Assembly (NCBI RefSeq): GCF_030272615.1
Contig: NC_081411.1
Span: 40,969,140-41,033,139, forward strand
DNA length: 64,000 bases
Source of the DNA: Cryptomeria japonica
Lineage: Eukaryota; Streptophyta; Pinopsida; Cupressales; Cupressaceae
Direction: 5' to 3'
Shown here: positions 55,133 to 64,000 of the stretch, in pieces
How positions within the stretch are numbered: the first letter of the stretch is position 1
Layout of the letters: the number at the start of each line of letters is the position of its first letter
Notes under the pieces: model-generated
The model's input: only the letters and a program-made list of their open reading frames with translations
Told to the model about the DNA's origin: nothing
Database searches by the model: none
Made by a program: the position numbers and the translations under genes

Positions 55133-58040
55133 GTCATATGTGGTCCTAAGGGGTCACGCATTTTTTCTAACAAATGCGTGACCCCTTAGGACCACTTAAG
55201 GACCCTTACGACACATGTGCAACCCTTAGGACCTATTAGAACCACATAGGACCAAATGGTGTCGCAAGGGATCATATGTGGTCCTAAGGGGTCACGCATG
55301 TGTTAGAACACGTGTGACCCCTTAGGACCACTTAAGGCCCCTTGCGACACATGTCCACCCCTTAGGACCTATTATGACCACATAAGACAAAATGTTGTCG
55401 CAAGGGGTCATATGTGGTCCTAAGCGGTCACGCATGTGTTAGACACATGTGTGGCCCCTTAGGACCACTTAAGGCCCCTTGCGACACGTGCACCCCTTAG
55501 GACCTATTAGGACCACATAAGATCAAATGGTGTCACAAGGGGTCATATGTGGTCCTAAGGGGTCATGCATGTGTTAGAACACATGTGTGACCCCTTAGGA
55601 CCACTTTAGGCCCCTTGCGACACATGTGCACCCCTTAGGACTTATTATGACCACAAAAGATCAAATGGTGTTGCAACAGGTTATATGTGGTCCTAAGGGC
55701 TCATGCATGTGTTAGAACACATGCATGACCCCATACGAGCACTTCAGGCCCCTTCCGACACGTGCACCCCTTAGGACCTATTAGGACCACAAAAGACTAA
55801 ATGTTATCACAAGAGGTCATATGTGGTCCTAAGGGTTCACGCATGTGTTAGAAAAAATGTGTGACCACTTATAACCACTAAAGGCCCCTTGCGACACATG
55901 TGCACCCCTTAGGACCTATTAGGACCACAAAAGACCAAATGTTGTTGCAAGGGGTCATAAGTGGTCCTAAGGGGTCACGCATGTCTTCTAACACATATGT
56001 GACCCCTTAGGACCACTTAAGGCCCCTTGCAACACATGTGCACCCATTAGGACATATTAGGACTAGATAGGACCAAATGGTGTTACAAGTAGTCATATGT
56101 GGTCCTAAGGTATCACGCATGTGTTCTGACACATGAGTGACCCCTTAGGACTACTTAAGGCTTCTTGCGACACATGTGCACCCCTTACAACCTATTAGAA
56201 CCACATAGGACCAAATGGTGTCGCAAGGGCTCATATGTGGTTCTAAGGGGTCGCACATATGTTCTAACACATGCGTGACCCCTTAGGACCACTTAAGGCC
56301 CCTTGCGACACATGTGCACCCCTTAGGACCTATTAGGACCACATAGGACCAAATAGTGTCACAAGGGGTCATATGTGGTCCCAAGGGGTCACACGTGTTA
56401 GAACACATTCGTGACCCTTTAGGACCACTAAAGGCCCCTTGCAACACATGTGCACCCCTTAGGACCTATTAGGTCCAGAAAAGACCAAATGTTGTCGCAA
56501 GGTGTCATATGTGGTCCTAAGGGGTCACACATGTGTTCTAACAAATGCGTGACCCCTTAGGACCACTTAAGGCCCCTTGCGATACATGTGCACCCATTAG
56601 GACCTATCAGGACCACATAGGACCAAATGGTGTCGCAAGGGGTAATATGTGGTCCTAAGGGGTCACACATGTGTTCTAATAGATGCGTGACCCCTTAGGG
56701 CCACTTAACGCCCCTTGTGACACATGTGCACCCCTTAGGACCTGTTAGAACCACACAAGACCAAATGTTATCGCAACGGGTCATATGTGGTCCTAAGGGG
56801 TCACACATGTCTTCTAAAGCATGCGTGACCTCTTAGGACCACTTAAGGTCCCATGCGACACATGTGTACCCCTTAGGAAATAGTCAAACCAAATGGTGTC
56901 ACAAGTGGTCATATGTGGTCTTAAGGGGTCAGGCATGTGTTCTAATACATGCATGACCCCTTAGGACTACTGAAGGCCCCTTGTGACACATGTGCACCCC
57001 TTAGGACCTATTAGGACCACAAAAGACCAAATGTTGTCGCAAGGGGTCATATGTGGTCCTAAGGGGTCACAAATGTGTTCTAACACATGCGTGACCCCTT
57101 AGGACCAATTAAGCACCCTTTCGACACATGTGCACCCCTTAGGAGCTATTAGGACCACATAGGACAAATGGTGTTGCAAGGGGTCATATGTGGTCCTAAG
57201 GGATCACACATGTGTTCTAACACATGCGTGACCCCTTATGACCAATTAAGGCCACTTGCGACACATTCGCACCCCTTAGGACCTATTAGGACCACATAGG
57301 ACCAAATGGTGACGCAAGGGGTCATATGTGGTCCTAAGGGTTCACACATGTGTTCTAACACATGTGTGACCCCTTAGTACCAGTAAAGGCCCCTTGTGAC
57401 ACATGTGCACCCCTGAGAACTTATTAGGACCACAAAAGACCAAATGTTGTTGAAAGGGGTCATATGTGGTCGTAAGGGTTCATGAATGTGTTAGAACACA
57501 TGCGTGGCTCCTTAGGACCACTAAAGGCCCCCTTGTGACACATGTTCACCCCTTAGGACCTATTAGGACCACAAAAGACCAAATGTTGTCACAAGGGGTC
57601 ATGTGTGGTCCTAAGGGGTCACACGTGTTCTAAAACATGTGTGACCCCTTAGGACCACTTAAGGCCCCTTACGATACATGTGCACCCCTTAGGAGCTATT
57701 AGGACCACATAGGACCAAATGGTGTCGCAAGGGGTAATATGTGCTCCTAAGCGGTCATGCATGTGTTTTACTAAATGCGTGACCCCTGAGGACCACTTAA
57801 GGCCCCTTGTGACACATGTGCATCCCTTAGGAACTATTAGGACCACAAAAGACTAAATGTTGTTGGAAGGGGTCATATGTGGTCCTAAGGGGTCACGCAT
57901 GTGTTCTAACACATGCGTGACCCGTTAGGACCACTTAAGGCCCCTTGCGACACATGTGCACCCCTTAGGACCACATGGACCACATAGGACTACTGAAGGC
58001 CGCTTGTGACACTTGTGCAATCCTTAGGACCTATTAGGAC
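55133..58040. repeat. Satellite array, period about 137 bp (about 21 monomers)
   Basis: TCATATGTGG anchors at 55272, 55408 and 55543 give steps of 136 and 135. Each monomer contains a long dyad (GGTCCTAAGGGGTCAC..25-base arm, 2-base loop, complementary arm) and a second dyad CCCCTTGCGACAC..GTGTCGCAAGGGG spaced about 60 bases apart. Many monomers have single-base differences or short deletions. Frames such as 57846-57649 (-) are repeat readings. The copia-3 target site AGGAC ends it at 58040. Confidence 0.95.
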
Positions 58041-58506
58041 TATTGGTGTAAACAATTATTCATTTTAGATATTATTACACCTTACTTAAGTTTACTTAAG
58101 AAATGCATTTCATAGTAGTTTGGGTATGAGACACTTGGGTGTTTGTGCCACATTGGGATAGTGTGTGTAGGAGAATTTCCACATTTTATGGTGTGATCTT
58201 GTTGTTACACTCCACATTTAGTGAGTGGTCCACCTCATGTGGACTATTATATTGTTTCTCCTACCTACCCACACCTATTTCCTACCTACCCTTGCTTCTT
58301 ATTGAGCCACATGTCATTTTTGTGTGCTCACATATCCATATAGCCTTGCCTATATAAGCAAGCTCATATTCATTGTATGCAACGAACGATTGATGATCCA
58401 GTTGATCAGTATTTTCTCTTGATAGAATACAGTTTATTCTTATCATATATTTTGTTCTCTCTTATTTGTGTTTTCCATTGCCTCTTGATCTTGGCAAAAA
58501 CTCACA
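58041..58506 (+). repeat. copia-3 5' LTR (466 bp)
   Basis: Begins TATTGGTGTAAAC (3' LTR TGTTAGTGTAAAT, so the terminal TG has mutated to TA) and ends CTCACA. A clear TATA box GCCTATATAAGCAAGC lies at about 58347-58362, implying a transcript start near 58380-58390. Confidence 0.93.
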
Positions 58507-58519
58507 TGGTATCAGAGCC
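58507..58519 (+). promoter_or_regulatory. copia-3 primer binding site (tRNA-iMet type)
   Basis: TGGTATCAGAGCC immediately follows the LTR with no spacer. Confidence 0.9.
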
Positions 58520-59291
58520 ATTAGAGGGTCATTGGTTTGCCAATTTAGGAAAATTTGATGTTATTTGGGGTTTGCATTTTGGAGTTTTCTATTGCAGGTT
58601 TTTATTGGAGCTTTAAGAATCAAATCTAAGGTTACCATTAGATTGAGGAGGTCCAAGAAAGTCAGTTTTATCTTTTGTTTCATCCAAATCGGACTTCGGA
58701 GGCCAAATCTAGAGGCATTTGAAGTTTGACGTTGCGGCAGAAATTTTCCAAAAATTATAATTTTGCAGGCAATTTTCAAATAGTGATATCTCACTCATCC
58801 GAACTCATTTTTACGAGCAATTTTTTTTGTTTTGGGGTAGAATTTCGTGATCTATATAGTGGTGTAGAATGTTTCTGATTTTTGGATACAGGTTTTTTAG
58901 AAATCACGAAATCCCAACTTTTACAACTTTGGAGGCTTCGTTTGGGCTCATATGGACTCCTTTTCAAGTGCCATTTTTTTTTTTAAATGCATATTTTTTC
59001 ATCTACTTTCATAATCTGCCATTTGTTTGCAGTGATTTTAAGTAGAAATTGTACTTTCTATATTTGGCCATTTTTGGCATATTTGGTACTCGCATTTGGC
59101 TTGGATCTCAGTTTAGATCACTAGTAGTATTTGTTGAAGTCTCTTAGATCTCATTTTGAGAAGTTGTAAATTGAAATCAAAAGTCCACTTTGCCTTGTTT
59201 TGCAAGTGGCCCATTGTATACGTACTAAGTATAAAGTGCCAAAATCACCATTTTGGGGGGATTTCTTGATTGAGTATTTTGGGGGGGTGTC
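58520..59291 (+). other. copia-3 leader
   Basis: A 770-base untranslated leader with several stops in all frames. It contains T-rich runs and no recognisable signal apart from the flanking primer site. Confidence 0.6.
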
Positions 59292-59960
59292 TTGTGTGAT
59301 TGTGCCTCTCTCTATCTTGTGTTTTTTCATTTTGGTGTTGTGGGTTCTCCTAAATTTCCACTTTTAACTCCTCATAATTATGCATCATGGAAAATTAAGG
59401 CATGGAGTAAACTAATGGAAAAAGGACTCATTCATTATGTAAATGAAACTATTACAGCACCACCTGACCCTAAGGCCGATCCTAATGCTCAAATTGAATG
59501 GCTTACTAAGAATGCTATGGCACTTGGAACTCTTAGAATGTATGTATCAGATGACCTCATTTTTCACATTGATAAGTGTACTACAATTAAAGAGGCTTGG
59601 AATATTTGTAAGAAATTGTATGGTCAACTTGATGAGGTTAAGGGCTACAAGCTTGATAGTGAACTAACAACTTTGGATCCCAAGGATTTTGATACAATCC
59701 AAGATTATGTCACAAAAGCAACTGAGTTAAGAGCAAAGCTAAAGGATTGTGGAATTGACAAAAAGGATGCTCAATTGGTTTATAACTTGTTGGAGAAACT
59801 TCCTTCAGAGTATGCAGCTTTTGTATCTAGCTTTCACAACCATAGGTTAGCTCAAGGTTCCTCATACACTTCTCCCTCATTTGATTCATTCACGGAGATG
59901 TTGATACTTGAGCAATCTAAGTTGACCATGATGGGGATTCTCAAATCTTCAAATTCATAA
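59292..59960 (+). CDS. copia-3 Gag capsid protein
   Basis: A 222-codon frame. After about 17 residues of uncertain start (the true start may be downstream of 59292), it reads SPKFPLLTPHNYASWKIKAW, a UBN2-type copia Gag N-terminus, then ALGTLRMYVSDDLIFHI, EAWNICKKLYGQLDE, LTTLDPKDFDTIQDYV and LLEKLPSEYAAFVSSF, the usual capsid helices. It ends SSNS with TAA at 59958, one codon before the frame of the zinc knuckle and protease continues. That stop may be a mutation or a read-through point. Gag would form the particle, probably packaging RNA with enzymes supplied by another element. Confidence 0.82.
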   Translation: MCDCASLYLVFFHFGVVGSPKFPLLTPHNYASWKIKAWSKLMEKGLIHYVNETITAPPDPKADPNAQIEWLTKNAMALGTLRMYVSDDLIFHIDKCTTIKEAWNICKKLYGQLDEVKGYKLDSELTTLDPKDFDTIQDYVTKATELRAKLKDCGIDKKDAQLVYNLLEKLPSEYAAFVSSFHNHRLAQGSSYTSPSFDSFTEMLILEQSKLTMMGILKSSNS

Positions 59961-59963
59961 CCT

Positions 59964-61199
59964 TTGGTGGCTAACAAAGAGAATCAAAGTAATCAAGGAA
60001 AAGACAAGAAACAAAAACAACCTAAGTCTAAACCACAACAAGATGGAGCACAATATTCCTCTCCAAAACAAGGTGATTTACCATTCTCACCTAAGAGGAA
60101 ATCATATAAGGATAATCTTTTTTGTGGATATTGCAAGAAGTCAAGACATGATGAACATCATTGTTATAAGAAGGATATTGATGAGTTGAAGAATCTTCTT
60201 GAGAAGAATAGAATCAACCTACCTTCTAGAATGTCTACATTGACTTCTTCTTCCAAGGATAAAGGAAAGGATCACTCTTTTGGGATAGATAAAGGAAAGG
60301 GACAAGCTCTTTGTGCTACTACAAGTCATGATCCAGGGAGATGGATTCTAGATTCAGGGGCTTCTCATCATATGGCATCTTCTCAGTCTATGTTTTTTAC
60401 ATTTGAGCCTTTCCACATGCCGCAGATTTTGATGGGCAATCATACATACATGGATGTGATTGTAAAAGGATCTATTGCCATTTGGGATAACTCCTTCAAT
60501 GATGTGTTGTGTGTACCCCACTTGACAAATAATCTTCTTTTCATCTATCAAATCACACATGGGGCAACTAGGAAAACTGTGGAGTTCACACCTGATTCAG
60601 TTATCATTAGAGACTTGGAGAGTGGAGCTATCATTGCGACTAGGGTAGTTGATCATGCATCTCAGTTGTACTCTTTTTCAGATTTTGGTCCTCTTGATGA
60701 GGTTGGCTCTTCCTATGTTGATGATTCAGATTTTGAGGAGAATTTTGGGCATTTGAACTTGGGGATTCTCACATGTGACCTCATTCTTGAGCCTTGCATT
60801 TCATCTCCTCCTATTGATATCACACCACCTATTGCACCTGATGATGCAGCTAGTGCGACAGTTTTGCCTTCTTATGATTCAATGCAGCAGGATATTTCAT
60901 GTCTTCCAGCTTCAATTGATTGGGATGCCTACATGACAAACATTGCAGGTTTGTTTGTGGACTCCTACATTGCAAATTTGGGAGACACCATTCATGACAT
61001 TCATCTTCTCTTTGATGAAGATGATCCTTCTTTGATTCTTGCGAGGGATCACTCTGACCCTCTTGTGCATTCTCTACATGATCAATCTTTAGAGGTTGAC
61101 ATGATTGTGGATACTTTGCACAACACTTGGAGGAGGTCTCTTTATCTTTTGAGGAGACATATGAGTCTTTGGATATTGTTCTACATTCTTTTCCACTAG
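59964..61199 (+). CDS. copia-3 zinc knuckle, protease and unidentified C-terminal region
   Basis: In frame with the upstream Gag apart from TAA 59958, so probably the second half of one polyprotein. A Lys/Gln-rich linker leads to a knuckle CGYCKKSRHDEHHC (C-X2-C-X4-H-X4-C, usual Gly replaced by Arg, about residue 52), then the aspartic protease WILDSGASHHMASS (about residues 128-141, catalytic DSG intact) ending near LYSFSDFG. About residues 245-411 are acidic, with Asp/Pro-rich text matching no pol domain I know. A frame change near 61125 would join it to the next open stretch (61127-61438). A typical copia element would have integrase and RT here. Confidence 0.75.
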   Translation: MVANKENQSNQGKDKKQKQPKSKPQQDGAQYSSPKQGDLPFSPKRKSYKDNLFCGYCKKSRHDEHHCYKKDIDELKNLLEKNRINLPSRMSTLTSSSKDKGKDHSFGIDKGKGQALCATTSHDPGRWILDSGASHHMASSQSMFFTFEPFHMPQILMGNHTYMDVIVKGSIAIWDNSFNDVLCVPHLTNNLLFIYQITHGATRKTVEFTPDSVIIRDLESGAIIATRVVDHASQLYSFSDFGPLDEVGSSYVDDSDFEENFGHLNLGILTCDLILEPCISSPPIDITPPIAPDDAASATVLPSYDSMQQDISCLPASIDWDAYMTNIAGLFVDSYIANLGDTIHDIHLLFDEDDPSLILARDHSDPLVHSLHDQSLEVDMIVDTLHNTWRRSLYLLRRHMSLWILFYILFH

Positions 61200-61438
61200 A
61201 TCTTAGAGTGCCTTTTTCAGCAGTGTGGCATAGTTTACCACCTTTGGAGGGGGTACCTTTCAGCATCGATATGGGGATAGTTGAGCAGTTTTCAGAGATT
61301 CCTTTCATCATGAGTACTTTTTCTCCATCTTTCTTTCATGGTTGGGGAGAATTTTTGGATCCACCTTTGGTTTTGTTTCTTCCTAAGGGGATGAATGTTG
61401 TTCAACGTTCATGGAGCAGTTTCTTCATTCATCTTTGA
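61127..61438 (+). pseudogene. Probable shifted end of the copia-3 C-terminal region
   Basis: An open frame (EEVSLSFEETYESLDIVLHS, later VPFSAVWHSLPPLEG and FHGWGEFLDPPLV), more protein-like than the last 25 codons of the upstream frame. A 1-base indel near 61125 is the simplest explanation. No family recognised. Confidence 0.5.
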
Positions 61439-61779
61439 GCTTCTATCATTGGTGCAGGTTCCAGATTGAGGGGGGGCTTCCTAGTCTCTCTTCTTCTTCT
61501 CTCATATGGGGGGGATTTTTCCTCACATGGGGTTTTGTCCTTCACATACTTCTATGAGAGTTCTTTGTATCTAGTTTTCATCTCTCTTTTGGGGGAGGGT
61601 TTTTTCCCATTGGGTTTTTCTCTCTTTCCTTGCTTTGTGAGAGATTTCCTTGCATTGGTTTTCAAGCATTTGCATTTGTACATGGGTATCTAACATGGCC
61701 TCGTAGCCGGGACCCATCTTGCATTGTTTAGTTTCCTTGTAGACTTTAGTGCATTCCCCTAAGTTTCACTTAAGGGGGG
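61439..61779 (+). other. copia-3 3' untranslated segment and polypurine tract
   Basis: Several G runs (61473, 61509, 61596); the last, AAGGGGGGTG at 61773-61781, abuts the 3' LTR and is the likely polypurine tract. The 75-codon frame at 61466 is not supported as a gene. Confidence 0.7.
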
Positions 61780-62245
61780 TGTTAGTGTAAATAATTATTC
61801 ATCTTGGATATTATTACACCTTACTTAAGTTTACTTGGGAAATGCATTTCATAGTAGTTTGGGTATGAGACACTTGGGTGTTTGTGCCACATTGGGATAG
61901 TGTGTGTAGGAGAATTGCCACCTTTTATGGTGTGATCTTGTTGTTACACTCCACATTTAGTGGGTGATCCACCTCATGTGGACTATTATATTGTTTCTCC
62001 TACCTACCCACACCTATTTCCTACCTACCCTTGTTTCTTATTGAGCCACATGTCATGTTTGTGTGCTCACATATCCATATAGCCTTGCCTATATAAGCAA
62101 GCTCATATTTATTGTATGCAACGAACGATTGATGATCCAATTCATCAATATTTTCTCTTGATAGAATATAGTTTATTCTTATCATATATTTTGTTCTCTC
62201 TTATTTGTGCTTTCCATTGCCTCTTGATCTTGGCAAAATCTCACA
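61780..62245 (+). repeat. copia-3 3' LTR (466 bp)
   Basis: TGTTAGTGTAA to TCTCACA, same length as the 5' LTR with about 20 substitutions and no indel. The TATA box is preserved (62088-62100). Confidence 0.95.
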
Positions 62246-64000
62246 AGGACTACAAAAGACTAAATGTTGTCACAAGGGGTCATATGTGGTCCTAAGGGGT
62301 CACGCATGTGTTCTAACACATGTGTGACCCCTTAGGACCACTTAAGGCCCCTTGCGACACATGTGCACCTCTTAGGACAAAATTAGGACCACATAGGACC
62401 AAATGGTGTTGCAAGGGGTCATATGTGGTCCTATGGGTCACACATGTGTTCTAACACTTGCGTGACCCCTTATGACCACTTAAGGCTCCTTGCGACACAT
62501 GCGCACCTCTTAGGAGCTAACACGTGTGTGACCCCTTAGGACCAATAAAGGCCCCTTGCGACACATGTGCACCCCTTAAGACCTATTGGAACCACAAAAG
62601 ACCAAATGTTGTTGCAAGGGGTCATATGTGGTCCTAAGGGTTCATGCATGTGTTAGAACACATGCGTGACTCCTTAGGACCACTAAAGGCCCCTTGTGAC
62701 ACATGTTCACCCCTTAGGACCTATTAGGACGACAAAAAACCAAATGTTGTCACAAGGGGTCATATGTGGTCCTAAGGGGTCACACATGTGATCTAACACA
62801 TGTGTGACCCCTTAGGACCACTTAAGGCGCCTTGCAACACATGTGCACCCCTTAGGACCTATTAGAACCACATAGGACCAAAAGGTGTCCAACGGGGTCA
62901 TATGTGGTCCTACGGGGTCATGCATTTCTTAGAACACATGCATGACCCCTTAAGACCACTTAAGGCCCCCTGCGACACATGTCCACCCCTTAGGACCTAT
63001 TAGGACCAAAAAAGATGAAATGTTGTCGCAAGGGGTCATTTGTGGTCCTAAGGGGTGAAGCATGTGTTAGAACATGTGCCTGACCCCTTAGGATCACTTA
63101 AGGTCCCTTGCCACACATGTGCTCCCTTTCGGACCTATTTGGACCACATAAGACCAAATGTTGCCGCAAGGGGTCATATGTTGTCCTAAGGGGTCATGCA
63201 TGTGTTAGAATACATGTTTGACCCCTTAGGACCACTTAAGGCCCCTTGCGACACATGTGCACCCCTTAGGACTTATGTGTGACCCTTGGGACCACTAAAG
63301 GCCCCTTGTGACACATGTGCACCCCTTAGGACCTATTAGGACCACAAAAGACCAAATGTTGTCACTAGTGATCATATGTGGTCGTAAGGGGTCACACATG
63401 TGTTCTAACACATGCATGACCCCTTAGGACCACTTAAGGCCCCTTGCGACACATGTGCACCCCTTAGGACCTATTAAGACCACAGAGGACCAAATGGTAT
63501 CGCAAGAGGTCATATGTGGTCCTAAGGGGTCATACATGTGTTCTAACACATGAGTGACCCCTTAGGACCACTTAAGTTCCCTTGCGACACATGTGCACCC
63601 CTTAGGACCTATTAGGACCACAGAGAACCAAATAGTGTCACAAGGGGCCATATGTGGTCCTAAGGGGTCACACATGTGTGACCCCTTAGGACCACATGTG
63701 TGACCCCTTAGGACCACTTAAGGCCCCTTGTGACACATGTGCATCCGTTAGGACCTATTAGGACCACATAGGACCAAATAGTGTTGCAAGGGGTCATATG
63801 TGGTCCTAAGAGGTCACGCATGCATTCTAACACATGAGTGACCCCTTAGGACCACTTAAGGCCCCCTATGACACATGTGTGCCCCTTAAGGCCTATTAGG
63901 ACCACAAAAGACCAAATGTTGTCGCAAGGGTTCGTATGTGGTACGCATGTGTTCTAACACATGAGTGACCCCTTAGGAGCACTTAAGGCCCCTTGCGACA
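62246..64000. repeat. Satellite array, continuation to window end (about 13 monomers)
   Basis: Resumes after the AGGAC duplication and runs off the window. A clean dyad is 62288-62312 against 62315-62339 (24 of 25 pairs, 2-base loop). Some monomers are shortened (about 62510-62520, 63270-63290, 63660-63710, 63935-63950), with local duplications of the GTGACCCCTTAGGACCAC word. Confidence 0.95.

Larger units (their letters stand above)
58041..62245 (+). mobile_element. Non-autonomous Ty1/copia element copia-3 (gag and protease only, 4205 bp)
   Basis: LTRs of equal length (466 bp; 58041-58506 and 61780-62245), TSD AGGAC (58036-58040 and 62246-62250), primer site TGGTATCAGAGCC and a G-rich tract before the 3' LTR. 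Coding consists of gag, a protease and an unidentified C-terminal region. No integrase, RT or RNase H motif is present. About 20 LTR differences are counted by eye. It sits inside the satellite array. Confidence 0.94.

Noticed and set aside
55133-58040. CRISPR-like array of palindromic repeats
   Set aside because: Units are contiguous, full-length tandem monomers with no unique spacers, in eukaryotic repeat DNA.

Overview
The window is repeat-dominated nuclear DNA of a large plant genome: Ty1/copia and Ty3/gypsy (chromovirus) retrotransposons with plant-type primer sites, nested insertions and satellite DNA. I found no recognisable host housekeeping gene, tRNA or rRNA. A seed plant with a bloated genome, perhaps a conifer, fits, but the species cannot be read from the sequence.

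Left stack (1 to about 31 kb), four layers with target-site duplications (TSDs) at every junction. A decayed Ty3 chromovirus (+; 1-859 and 29331 to about 30430) was split inside its integrase zinc finger by a Ty1/copia element (copia-1, +, 860-29325, TSD GTTGT). Copia-1 gag was split by a Ty3 chromovirus with 4.46-kb LTRs (-, 2346-24146, TSD TTCTG). The 5' LTR of that element was split by a young non-autonomous LTR element (14775-22666, TSD GAAAG) that carries one intact 1145-codon gag/protease-like ORF and no reverse transcriptase.

Right stack (about 31 to 64 kb). A tandem satellite with a period of about 137 bp and internal dyads begins beside a near-perfect 55-bp-arm hairpin (31502-31622). 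It was interrupted twice: by a second member of the copia-1 family (copia-2, -, 31774-55132, TSD GTCAT) and by a 4.2-kb gag-protease-only copia element (copia-3, +, 58041-62245, TSD AGGAC). Inside copia-2 gag lies a 16.6-kb terminal-inverted-repeat element (36513-53137, apparent TSD GCATG), the most unusual object here. It has subterminal arrays of a GCGTACGCGC-like word, a + strand gene of at least nine exons whose introns are all phase 0, a 359-bp tandem array, two tandem degenerate copies of an intron-containing DDE-type transposase-like gene on the - strand, and a right arm of expanding (GA)n-bearing modules of about 745 bp.

Nearly all coding sequence is pseudogenic. The longest intact frames are the 1145-codon ORF (17201-20638) and the copia-3 gag and protease ORFs. 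All family calls rest on motifs read by eye; no database search or alignment program was run.
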